From Chloroflexi bacterium UBA4730 (GTDB lineage Bacteria; Chloroflexota; Limnocylindria; P2-11E): a stretch of DNA of 24,136 nucleotides. The translations under genes and the position numbers were made by a program. Where the stretch lies: NCBI GenBank assembly GCA_002404155.1, contig DHJC01000018.1, positions 25,079 to 49,214 on the forward strand. The letters run 5' to 3'. Below the pieces are notes generated by a model, which was not told the origin of the DNA, did not search any database, and worked only from the letters and a program-made list of their open reading frames with translations. Of the stretch, positions 15,191 through 23,749 are shown piece after piece (the stretch's first letter is position 1; each line of letters begins with the position of its first letter).

Positions 15191-15918
15191 GCGAGCCACT
15201 CCTCGTCATCGACCATGTCAGTAAACGGTTCGGTGGCCTCGTCGCGGTGAACGACGTCTCCCTCGACATCCGGCGCGGCGAGATCGTCGGCATCATCGGT
15301 CCGAACGGCGCCGGTAAGACGACGCTCTTCGGCTGTGTCGTCGGTCTCCTCAGTCCGACGTCCGGACGCATCACCTTCGCCGGCGCGCGGGTCGATGGGC
15401 TCTCGCAGCACGCAGTGGTCCGCCGCGGCATCTGCCACAGCCACCAGATCCCCGCGCCGTTCCCCTTCCTGGACGTCCGCGACAACATCCGCGTCGGCGC
15501 ATCCTTCGGCCGCCGTCGCGCCGAGGCCAGCCGCCTGGTGGACGAGGTGCTCGCCCAGACCGGCCTCGAGCCGCTCGCGACGACGCCCGCGCGCAATCTG
15601 TCGGTCGGCAACCTGAAGCTGCTCGAGGTCGCTCGCGCGCTCGCGACCGGACCCGAGCTGCTCTGCCTCGACGAGGTCGGGAGTGGCGTCACGCCGGTCG
15701 AGCTCGACCGCATGCTGCAGCTGATTCGCGACCTGAACGCCGGGGGGATGACGATCCTCTACATCGAGCACAACATGCGGGCGATCGGTGCGGTCTGCCA
15801 GCGCGTCATCGTGCTCGACTTCGGTCAGAAGATCGCGGAGGGTACGCCCGCGGCGGTGGGGTCCGACCCGCTGGTCATCGAGGCCTACCTCGGCGCACCG
15901 ATCGGCAAGAGCGCCTGA
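15187..15918 (+). CDS. livG: Branched-chain amino acid-type ABC transporter ATP-binding protein LivG
   Basis: Larger of the two ATPase subunits of the HAAT importer, 243 residues. Walker A is IIGPNGAGKTTLF. The Q-loop region HSHQIPAPFPFLDVRDNI is of LivG type, with the first helix after it. The ABC signature reads LSVGNLKLLEVARAL (near residues 138-152), looser than the LSGGQ of the partner subunit but keeping Ser and the second Gly. Walker B is LLCLDEVGSGVTP, with Val in place of the usual Pro after the catalytic Glu, and the switch His is in LYIEHNMRAIG. Such relaxed signatures occur in part of the LivG family. ATG 15187 overlaps livM by four bases. Confidence 0.92.
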   Translation: MSEPLLVIDHVSKRFGGLVAVNDVSLDIRRGEIVGIIGPNGAGKTTLFGCVVGLLSPTSGRITFAGARVDGLSQHAVVRRGICHSHQIPAPFPFLDVRDNIRVGASFGRRRAEASRLVDEVLAQTGLEPLATTPARNLSVGNLKLLEVARALATGPELLCLDEVGSGVTPVELDRMLQLIRDLNAGGMTILYIEHNMRAIGAVCQRVIVLDFGQKIAEGTPAAVGSDPLVIEAYLGAPIGKSA

Positions 15919-15920
15919 GC

Positions 15921-16625
15921 CTGCTGTCCGTCGACGGCTTGTCGGCGGCGTACGGCCGCGTGACCACGCTGTGGGACGTGTCATTCACCGTTGCCGAAGG
16001 CGAGATCGTCACCCTGATCGGATCGAACGGCGCGGGCAAGACGACGACCCTCCGCGTGCTGTCCGGCCTGCTGCCGGTCCGCACGGGGTCGGTCCAGTTC
16101 GACGGACATGACCTCTCGCGGCTGCGGAGCGATCAGATCGTCGGCCTCGGCATCGTGCACGTGCCCGAAGGCCGGCTCCTCTGGCCGCGGCTCTCGGTCG
16201 AGGAGAACCTCATCCTCGGCGCGTACCTCCCGAAGGCCAAGGCGAAGCGGAAGGAGAACCTGGAGCGCGTCTTCGCGCAGTTCCCGACGCTGCGCGAGCG
16301 GCGGAACCAACTCGCAGGCACCCTTTCGGGCGGCGAGCGGCAGATGTGCGCGATCGCCCGGGGGCTCATGTCGGTGCCCCGACTGCTCATGCTCGATGAA
16401 CCGTCGCTCGGGTTGTCCCCGCGGCTCGTCGGCGAGATCTTTCAGACGATCCTCGGCCTGCACGAGCTGGGTATCACCGTGCTGCTCGTCGAGCAGAACG
16501 TCCACCGCGCGCTCGAGATCGCGCAGCGCGGGTACGTGCTCGAGCTCGGACGGGTCGCGAAGAGCGGCAGCGGCCAGCAGCTCCTCGCCGATCCGCACGT
16601 GAAGGCTGCGTATCTCGGGCTCTAG
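15921..16625 (+). CDS. livF: Branched-chain amino acid-type ABC transporter ATP-binding protein LivF
   Basis: Smaller ATPase subunit of the HAAT importer, about 234 residues. Motifs: Walker A LIGSNGAGKTTTL, a LivF-type GIVHVPEGRLLWPRLSVEEN after the Q-loop, signature LSGGERQMCAIARGL, Walker B LLMLDEPSLGLSP, and His region VLLVEQNVHRALE. LivF proteins normally start MLxVxxLxAxYG. Here the frame reads LLSVDGLSAAYG with CTG codons at 15921 and 15924, whereas the first standard start is TTG 15939, which would cut the first beta strand. I give CTG 15921 as the family-consistent start, with TTG 15939 (228 residues) as alternative. No strong ribosome binding site is visible for either. It lies two bases after the livG stop. 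Confidence 0.9.
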   Translation: MLSVDGLSAAYGRVTTLWDVSFTVAEGEIVTLIGSNGAGKTTTLRVLSGLLPVRTGSVQFDGHDLSRLRSDQIVGLGIVHVPEGRLLWPRLSVEENLILGAYLPKAKAKRKENLERVFAQFPTLRERRNQLAGTLSGGERQMCAIARGLMSVPRLLMLDEPSLGLSPRLVGEIFQTILGLHELGITVLLVEQNVHRALEIAQRGYVLELGRVAKSGSGQQLLADPHVKAAYLGL

Positions 16626-16663
16626 CCCCGCGGACGACGAACGCGCACGGCCGCGTTCCTCTC

Positions 16664-16669
16664 TATCCT
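16664..16669 (+). promoter_or_regulatory. Candidate leaderless promoter -10 of the malic enzyme gene
   Basis: TATCCT ends seven bases before the GTG start at 16677 and there is no ribosome binding site between them. This is the spacing expected when transcription starts at the first codon. A -35 element is not obvious. Confidence 0.45.
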
Positions 16670-16676
16670 CGACACG

Positions 16677-18137
<1,461 letters not shown>

Positions 18138-18152
18138 CTCGCACCGACCCTG

Positions 18153-18175
18153 GCGTCGCGTCACCGATGCGACGC
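18153..18175. terminator. Hairpin between convergent genes, possible two-way terminator
   Basis: GCGTCGC (18153-18159) and GCGACGC (18169-18175) form a perfect 7-bp stem with a nine-base loop. They lie in the 49-base gap where the malic enzyme gene and the leftward lipid operon meet tail to tail. No T-run follows on either strand, so termination would have to be of the U-poor type. Position supports the call more than sequence does. Confidence 0.45.
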
Positions 18176-18186
18176 GTGGACCATCC

Positions 18187-18963
18187 TTAGCGGCCCTTCC
18201 AGACCGGGGCGCGTTTTTCGAGGAACGCGGTCACGCCCTCGCGGAAGTCCTCCGAGTCGTACGCCAGGCCGACGATGTCCTCGCCCGCGCCCAGCCGCTC
18301 GCGCTCCGTTTCGAGGACGCGTAGCACTGCCAGCTTCGTGGCGCGGATCGTGAGCGGCGCATTCTTGCTGATCCGATCGGCGAGGGCCGTCACGTGCGCG
18401 TCGATCCGTTCGAGCGGAACGACGTCGTTGAATGCGCCCGCGGCGTGCACCTCGACGGCGGTCGCGAGGCGGCCGGTGAACAAGAGCTCTTTCGTGAGCG
18501 CGGGGCCGATGACCTGGACCATGCGCGCCACGTTGCGGAGCGACAGCGTGTTCCCCACGGTGCGGGCGATCGGGACGCCGAACCGGGCGTTGTCCGCGGC
18601 GATGCGCATGTCGCACGCGAGCGCGAGCGCCGCGCCGCCGCCGGCCGCGACGCCACGGATGAGCGCGATGGTGGCCATGGGGAGCTGCTCGACCCCGCCG
18701 ATGGCCCGCTCGATGTGCTTCTCGTAGGCGAGCGCGTCCTCGCGCCCGCGGATCTCACCGACCTTCCGGATGTCGCTCCCGGAGACGAACGCCTCGTCGC
18801 CCTTCCCTTGGAACACCACGACCCGGATCGCGTCGTCCGCGGCGAGGTCGGCGCAGATATCCGCGAGGCTCGCGTACATCTCGTGGGTGAACGCGTTGCG
18901 CGCCTCCGGCCGGTCGAACGTGACCCACGCCACCGCCTCGCGCTTCTCGAGCCGGATCGTCAT
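18187..18963 (-). CDS. Crotonase-fold protein (enoyl-CoA hydratase/isomerase family), catalytic glutamates missing
   Basis: Crotonase superfamily member of 258 residues, expected to bind an acyl-CoA in the cytoplasm. It begins MTIRLEKREAVAWVTFDRPE, has the CoA/oxyanion regions AFVSGSD (about 59-64) and GVAAGGGAALALACDMRIA (about 104-122), then FGVPIARTVGN. Compared with mitochondrial enoyl-CoA hydratase, the two glutamates that activate water (rat Glu144 and Glu164) correspond here to Ala112 and Ile132. Ordinary hydration is therefore doubtful; other crotonase chemistries are possible and I do not assign one. ATG 18963 overlaps the stop of the CoA-transferase gene in ATGA, so the two are probably made together and act on the same CoA ester. 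It is the last gene of the seven-gene leftward chain. Confidence 0.9.
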   Translation of the reverse strand: MTIRLEKREAVAWVTFDRPEARNAFTHEMYASLADICADLAADDAIRVVVFQGKGDEAFVSGSDIRKVGEIRGREDALAYEKHIERAIGGVEQLPMATIALIRGVAAGGGAALALACDMRIAADNARFGVPIARTVGNTLSLRNVARMVQVIGPALTKELLFTGRLATAVEVHAAGAFNDVVPLERIDAHVTALADRISKNAPLTIRATKLAVLRVLETERERLGAGEDIVGLAYDSEDFREGVTAFLEKRAPVWKGR

Positions 18964-20150
18964 CGGACGCTCGCGGTGAGCGCATCGATGTCCGCCGGCG
19001 GAACACCGGCCTCGCCGAGGACTTCGCGGGTGTGCTCGCCTAAGAGCGGCGCCGCCCGGCGCATGACCGGCGGCGTGTCCGAGAGGTGGAGCGGGGAGCC
19101 GATCGCGCGCACCGAGCCGAGCACCGGGTGGGGCAGATCGACGAAGAGGCCGCGCTCCATCAGATGTGGATCCGCGAAGACGGTGCCGAGATCGTTGATC
19201 CTCCCGCACGGCACCCCCGCGTCCGAGAGAGACCGCATCCATTCATCGGTCGGCTTGCTCACGGTCACCGCCTCGATGATGGAGGCGAGCTCGATCGCGT
19301 GTTCGCGCCGTCGCGTCGCGTCGGACCATTTTGGGTCTTCGCGCAAGCGCTCCAGACCGCTGACCCGGCAGAACGCCGCCCACGTGGGCGGGCTGGTGGC
19401 GCCGATGGCGATGTACCCGTCGGCGGTCTTGAAGGCTTGATACGGGGCCGTCACCCGATGCGCCGAGCCGAGCGGGCCGGGCACCTCGCCCGTCGTGAGG
19501 TACACGCCGGATTCCCAGATCGCGAGTGAGACGCCGCTCTCGAGCAGCGAGAGGTCGATCAGTTGACCGCGGCCGCTCCGCTCGCGCGCGATGAGTGCCG
19601 TCGCGATCGCGAAGGCGCCGTACAGCGCTGAGGCGAGGTCGACCGCGGGCACCCCCACTTTGACCGGCGGCCGGCCCGGCTCTCCGGTGACGCTCATCAG
19701 GCCGCTCTCCGCCTGGAGGATGAGGTCGAGGCCCGCACGATCCCGGTACGGCCCGGTCCGGCCGAAGCCGGTGATCGAGCAGTAGATGAGCCTCGGGTAC
19801 GCCGCGGCGAGCGCGTCGTAGCCGAGGCCGAGCCGGTCGAGCGTTCCCGCGCGCAGGTTCTCGATGATGACGTCGGCCCGTGCGACGAGCGCGCCGAATG
19901 TCCGCTTGCCGAGATCGGACTTGAGGTCGAGCGCGACGCTCCGCTTGTTGCGATCCAGGCGAAGGAATCCGGCGCCGTCCGGACTGCCCGGAGCGAATGG
20001 GCCGAGCCCGCGTGAGTAGTCGCCGCCGGCGGGCGACTCGATCTTGACGACGTCCGCGCCCATGTCCGCAAGGAGCGTCCCGGCGTACGGGCCGGCCATG
20101 TAGTTGCCGAGCTCGAGGACCCGGATCCCGTCAAGCGCCGCGGTAGCCAC
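18960..20150 (-). CDS. Class III (CaiB/BaiF family) CoA-transferase
   Basis: Moves CoA between an acyl-CoA donor and a carboxylic acid through an aspartyl anhydride. It has 396 residues, normal for the family. It starts with LDGIRVLELGNYMAGPYAGT and continues LADMGADVVKIESP, DLKSDLGKRTF, ADVIIENLRAGTLDRLGLGY, GFGRTGPYRDRAGLD and SVTGEPGRPPVKVGVPAVDL. Asp171 in that last stretch is the expected catalytic aspartate. The substrate cannot be deduced. Start GTG 20150 lies within the end of the glycosyltransferase gene (20-base overlap), with GAGG seven bases upstream in that coding sequence. Its stop overlaps the crotonase start by four bases. Coupling to a lipid-glycosylation chain upstream is unusual; it may supply or remove an acyl-CoA, or just share transcription. 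Confidence 0.92.
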   Translation of the reverse strand: MATAALDGIRVLELGNYMAGPYAGTLLADMGADVVKIESPAGGDYSRGLGPFAPGSPDGAGFLRLDRNKRSVALDLKSDLGKRTFGALVARADVIIENLRAGTLDRLGLGYDALAAAYPRLIYCSITGFGRTGPYRDRAGLDLILQAESGLMSVTGEPGRPPVKVGVPAVDLASALYGAFAIATALIARERSGRGQLIDLSLLESGVSLAIWESGVYLTTGEVPGPLGSAHRVTAPYQAFKTADGYIAIGATSPPTWAAFCRVSGLERLREDPKWSDATRRREHAIELASIIEAVTVSKPTDEWMRSLSDAGVPCGRINDLGTVFADPHLMERGLFVDLPHPVLGSVRAIGSPLHLSDTPPVMRRAAPLLGEHTREVLGEAGVPPADIDALTASVR

Positions 20151-21246
20151 GGATGACCTCGTCGTAAAAGCCGAGCAGCTGATCGGTCACGTGCGACCAG
20201 TCGAACTCACGCGCTCGCGCGGAGCCCGCGGTGCCGAGCTTCGTCCGCAGTGCGGGCTCGGTCACGAGGCGCTCGAGCGCGCTGCAGAGCGCATCGACGT
20301 CGCGCGGCTCGACGAGCAATCCCGAGATGTTCCGCTGGATCACCTTCTTGTAGCCGTGGATGTCGCTGGCGATCGCGGCGGTGCCGGCGGCCATGGCCTC
20401 GAGGAGCACGATGCCGAACGACTCCTGCCCGGTAGACGGCGCGCAGAAGATGTCGGCGGTCTTGTAGAACCGAGCCTTGTCGATCTCGCTCACCCGGCCC
20501 GCGAAGAGCACGTCACCGACGCGCTGATCGTGCACGAACTTCCGCAGCTGGCCGAGCTCGGGGCCGCGACCGCAGATGATGAGCCGGGTCTCGGGATAGC
20601 GCTCCTTCAGCTTCGTGTACGCGCGGACGAGATACAGGGCGCCCTTGCGCGGCTCGATGCGGCCGACGAACAGGATGTTGGTCTTGCCGTCGCGGTATTC
20701 GGGGAACGGCTTCGCGTTCGCGAAAAAGTCCACGTCCACGCCGTTCGGGATGATGCGGTAGTCGCCCGGGAAGTAGCGCGAGATGAAGTGGCGCGCCGCG
20801 CTCGAGACGGCGATGCGCCCGTCCAGCTTGTTCATGTACCGCTGCGCGATCGGACGGAACGCCCAGTAGCTGAACGAGAAGCCGCCGAACGCGTGGAACG
20901 TCGCGACCTGAGGACACGATTTGCGGTCGAGGATCTGTGCCGAGAGCAGCGGCACCAGCGGCTCGTGGTGGTGAATGATGTCGAACTGCTCGCGCTCGAG
21001 GATCCCGGTCACGAGGTACTCGAGCCGCGCCGAGAGCGTGATGCGGCCGACGCTGCCGTTGTAGGGGACGGCGATGGCCTGGCCGATCTGGATCACGTCC
21101 TGCGCCGGCGGGTCATCGCCCCACGGCGCCGTGATGATGCGCACGTCGTGGCCGCGCCCGCGCAGGTTCTCGTAGGTCTCTCGGATGTTGTCGTTGGCCC
21201 CGCCTGGGCGCGGATAGGCGTACGGGCTGACGATGCCGATCTTCAT
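20131..21246 (-). CDS. GT4-family glycosyltransferase, PimA-like
   Basis: GT-B fold glycosyltransferase of 371 residues, most like the phosphatidylinositol alpha-mannosyltransferase PimA, which adds the first mannose to phosphatidylinositol at the cytoplasmic membrane face. The N-terminal half has MKIGIVSPYAYPRPGGANDN with the Gly-Gly loop, FDIIHHHEPLVPLLSAQI and VATFHAFGG. The C-terminal half has IIPNGVDVDFF, ILFVGRIEPRKGALYLVRAY, the sugar-nucleotide motif with ESFGIVLLEAMAAGTAAIAS, and FDWSHVTDQLLGFYDEV. The similarity in order and wording to mycobacterial PimA is strong, but donor and acceptor are inferred. The start at 21246 (ATG, overlapping the PHP stop in ATGA) begins right at the first beta strand. 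The operon also encodes inositol-phosphate synthase and PatA-like acyltransferases, which supports an inositol lipid as acceptor. Confidence 0.88.
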   Translation of the reverse strand: MKIGIVSPYAYPRPGGANDNIRETYENLRGRGHDVRIITAPWGDDPPAQDVIQIGQAIAVPYNGSVGRITLSARLEYLVTGILEREQFDIIHHHEPLVPLLSAQILDRKSCPQVATFHAFGGFSFSYWAFRPIAQRYMNKLDGRIAVSSAARHFISRYFPGDYRIIPNGVDVDFFANAKPFPEYRDGKTNILFVGRIEPRKGALYLVRAYTKLKERYPETRLIICGRGPELGQLRKFVHDQRVGDVLFAGRVSEIDKARFYKTADIFCAPSTGQESFGIVLLEAMAAGTAAIASDIHGYKKVIQRNISGLLVEPRDVDALCSALERLVTEPALRTKLGTAGSARAREFDWSHVTDQLLGFYDEVIRGYRGA

Positions 21247-21977
21247 GCCGGCTTCTTCGTCCGGCGGATCCGGCGACGTGCGCGCTTGTACGGGTCGCGG
21301 ACCATCGATCGCCACTGCTGCTTCGCGACGCCGTCGAGGTGCTCGCCGAGGGTCCAGGTACGCCCGTGCGCACGGGTCGTCCGCGCCAGGATCGCCGTGC
21401 GCAGCGCGTTCACGTCGTCGCCAGGGAACTCGGTCCACGCCGTCCCGACCAGTTTCGCGTGATGCGCGTCGCTCGAGCCGGTCTCGGCCACCCGGAGCAC
21501 GTGCTCGTTGAGCCAGCGCGCGCGCTCGCCCCGCACGCGTCCGGCGTAGCTCGGATTGCGGACCTCGATGCCGTCCACGAAGGACCGGCCGTCGCCACCG
21601 ACCGCCAGCGTGCGCAGAGCGCGCTCGCCGATCGAGAACGTCAGGTACGACAGCGGATGCGGCACGATCGCGATCCCGCCGGCACGGTGGATGGCGGTCA
21701 CGGTCTCGGCAAGCGGCCGGAACATCGGGATCTCGTCCTCCACGAACAGCGCCAGCAAATGACCGGCGCGCGTCGTCACCTCGATGCCCGTCGCGACCAC
21801 CACCATCGACCGGCGCTTCGCCGCAAGGTCGCGCAGGAGGAACGAACCGCGGATGTCGTCGTGGTCGGTGAGGGCGATGACGTCAAGCCCGGCCGCTTCC
21901 GCGGCGTGGAGGATCTCCTCAGGCGAGTTGAGCCCGTCGCCGAGGTCCGAATGGAGCTGGAGGTCCGCCTTACCCAC
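21243..21977 (-). CDS. PHP-domain metal-dependent phosphoesterase
   Basis: Polymerase-and-histidinol-phosphatase (PHP) fold protein of 244 residues that should bind two or three metals and cleave a phosphate ester. The four family motifs are all there: ADLQLHSDLGDG, ALTDHDDIRG, GIEVT with the nearby VPHPLSYL, and the last GSSDAHHAKLVG. The C-terminus is a basic tail (RDPYKRARRRIRRTKKPA), which could bind membrane phospholipids or nucleic acid; this is inference. Start GTG 21977 is directly before the first PHP strand, 24 bases after the second acyltransferase. The stop overlaps the glycosyltransferase start in ATGA. Stand-alone PHP proteins of this size (YciV/TrpH-like) have varied substrates. 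The position between inositol-lipid genes makes an inositol or glycerol phosphate possible but unproven. Confidence 0.88.
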   Translation of the reverse strand: MGKADLQLHSDLGDGLNSPEEILHAAEAAGLDVIALTDHDDIRGSFLLRDLAAKRRSMVVVATGIEVTTRAGHLLALFVEDEIPMFRPLAETVTAIHRAGGIAIVPHPLSYLTFSIGERALRTLAVGGDGRSFVDGIEVRNPSYAGRVRGERARWLNEHVLRVAETGSSDAHHAKLVGTAWTEFPGDDVNALRTAILARTTRAHGRTWTLGEHLDGVAKQQWRSMVRDPYKRARRRIRRTKKPA

Positions 21978-22001
21978 GCCGGCGACCGTAGCCCAGCGAC
22001 C

Positions 22002-22844
22002 TCATCGCCGCCAGACCGCTTCGAACACCGACCATTGCTCCGGGGCGACACGGATGTGCGGCTCGAGCACCGCGGCCCAGCGTCGCACGCCCTCGCGCAC
22101 GTCCGCCTCGCGGTCGCCGGTGCGTGGCAGCTCGAGCTCGGGCTCGAACACCGCGCGCAGGATGTTCCCATCGCGATGCGCGAACGCGGGCATCAGCACG
22201 GCTCCGGTGCGGAGCGCGAGCGCGACGTGCGCCGACGGAAGCAGCGCGGGCTGTCCGAAGAACGGCACCCGCTCGCCCACGCCGGTGACCGCGCGGTCAG
22301 CCATGACGCCGAGGATCCCGCCGCGCTTGAGGACCCGATGGATGCCGAGCGCCGAGTCCGTCTCGACGAATCGCAGGCCCATGCGCGTGCGCGCGCGGTT
22401 GATCGAGCGCCCGAGCTCACCGGTCTCCTTCTCGATCGGCAGGGTGATGTCGTAGCCATTCGCGGCGATGATCTGACCGCAGACGGAGACCGGCCCAACG
22501 TGCGCGCTCGCGACGATCACGCCGTTGCCGCGCGCGACGGCCGCGACGAACCGGTCCCATCCCGCCGTCACGACGGCCTGGCGCACCTTTTCGTGATCGA
22601 GGCGCGCGAGGCGGAAGATCTCGATGTAGTGGCGGACCTGCTCGACGAACGTCTGGCGCACCAGCCGCTCGCGGTCACGGCGCTCGGGCGCGACGATGGC
22701 GAGGTTCTCGCGGACCGCGCCCCGCGCCCGGGATGACGCGCCGTAGGCCAGCGTCCCACCGACCGTCGCCATCGGCACCTCGAGGATCGACGGGAGGTGG
22801 GGCAGCGTGCCCTCGGCGAGGCGCGCGGCTGCGCCGGCGATCAT
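22002..22844 (-). CDS. LpxL/PatA-like lipid acyltransferase with degenerate active site
   Basis: Member of the LpxL/HtrB acyltransferase family (280 residues) and neighbour of a second member. The fold can be followed through SRARGAVRENLAIV, QTFVEQVRHYIEIFRLARL, GNGVIVASAHVGPVSVCGQI, IEKETGELGRSINRARTRMG, GGILGVMADRAVTGVGERVP and a C-terminal APEQWSVFEAVWRR. The catalytic HX4D/E motif should follow VASA: His115 is kept, but the residue five places on is Ser120, and the usual Asn/Trp around it are Pro/Val. It may be inactive and act as a partner of the upstream acyltransferase, or use another base. ATG 22844 overlaps the upstream stop in ATGA. Any longer form would run through the first acyltransferase gene in another frame and is not credible. 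Confidence 0.85.
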   Translation of the reverse strand: MIAGAAARLAEGTLPHLPSILEVPMATVGGTLAYGASSRARGAVRENLAIVAPERRDRERLVRQTFVEQVRHYIEIFRLARLDHEKVRQAVVTAGWDRFVAAVARGNGVIVASAHVGPVSVCGQIIAANGYDITLPIEKETGELGRSINRARTRMGLRFVETDSALGIHRVLKRGGILGVMADRAVTGVGERVPFFGQPALLPSAHVALALRTGAVLMPAFAHRDGNILRAVFEPELELPRTGDREADVREGVRRWAAVLEPHIRVAPEQWSVFEAVWRR

Positions 22845-23749
22845 GTCGCCGCGGCGATGACCGGCTGGGGCCACATCGGCCGGAAGATGTACCACTGGTC
22901 GGGCCAGCGGCTCACGAAGCTCTCGAGGCCGCGGGCGATGGCCTGGGTCGCCTGCTGGACGTCCTCCGCGGCCTGCTTCGTGCGCTCGACGAAGATCGGC
23001 GGCAGGGCGATGCCGGTGAACGTGTTGTCGTGCCGCCGCACGACCGCCGCCACCACGATCGGGGCGCCCGAGACGCGCGCGAGATTTGCGGCGACGGCCG
23101 GGAATGCGGTGGGTATCCCGAAGAAGTCGGCCTCCACGATGTCGAACGCCTGGGCCCGCGGGCCGAGGTCCATCATCAGGCCGACCATCTCGTTCCGTCG
23201 GAGCGCGCCGAGGACCTTCTTCGCCGCACCGTCGGGCGTGAGCAGGGTGATGTTCTTGTGCGCCCGGTTCCCGACGAGCAGATCCATCAGTCGCTGATTC
23301 TCCAGCTCGTCCGCGATCACATTGAGCGGGATCCCATCGGCGATGCGCGCTCCGCCGAGCTCGAAGTTGCCGAAATGGATGGAGACGAAGATGACGCCCT
23401 TGCCGAGGGCCAGCGCGCCCCGAAGGTGCTCCCAGCCTTCGACGGCCACGAGACGCTCGAAGTCCGCCACGCTGAGGAGGGGGAATCGCATGATCTCGAC
23501 GATGTATTTCGCGAAGTTGCGGAAGGACCGCCGCGCGACCTGCGCGACCTGCCGGTCCGTCGATGGCCGTCCGAGGACGATCGCGAAGTTGCGTTTCGCG
23601 ATCCGGCGCTTCGCGGTCCACGACACGTAGCCGACCTCGCCGAGGATCACGGCGAAGGCGTAGAGCGGGCGAGCGGGGAGCCGCTGCGCGACCCCCGCCG
23701 CGATCCGCCAGGTCCAGTAGCCGATGCCCTGGGCGAGGCGGTGGATCAC
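22841..23749 (-). CDS. LpxL/PatA-like lipid acyltransferase, active-site motif intact
   Basis: Membrane-associated acyltransferase of the LpxL/HtrB family, which includes mycobacterial PatA, the enzyme that acylates mannose on phosphatidylinositol mannosides. Length 302 residues. The N-terminal part is amphipathic/hydrophobic (IGYWTWRIAAGVAQRLP, then LYAFAVILGEVGYVSW). The catalytic motif is SIHFGNFELGG, with His125 and Glu130 in the required HX4E spacing. Further family blocks are ADELENQRLMDLL, LGALRRNEMVGLMMD, DFFGIPTAFPAVAANLARVS and PDQWYIFRPMW. Start GTG 23749 overlaps the stop of the inositol-phosphate synthase gene in GTGA. As LPS genes are absent here and inositol genes are present, an inositol phospholipid or its glycoside is the likelier acceptor (inference). 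Confidence 0.88.
   Translation of the reverse strand: MIHRLAQGIGYWTWRIAAGVAQRLPARPLYAFAVILGEVGYVSWTAKRRIAKRNFAIVLGRPSTDRQVAQVARRSFRNFAKYIVEIMRFPLLSVADFERLVAVEGWEHLRGALALGKGVIFVSIHFGNFELGGARIADGIPLNVIADELENQRLMDLLVGNRAHKNITLLTPDGAAKKVLGALRRNEMVGLMMDLGPRAQAFDIVEADFFGIPTAFPAVAANLARVSGAPIVVAAVVRRHDNTFTGIALPPIFVERTKQAAEDVQQATQAIARGLESFVSRWPDQWYIFRPMWPQPVIAAAT

Noticed and set aside
16628..16655. CGCGG/CCGCG pairing after livF as an operon terminator.
   Set aside because: Five base pairs with a long loop and no T-run; too weak to report as a feature.
20104..21462. A 452-codon plus-strand frame opposite the glycosyltransferase.
   Set aside because: Same shadow pattern; the minus strand has a complete GT-B glycosyltransferase.
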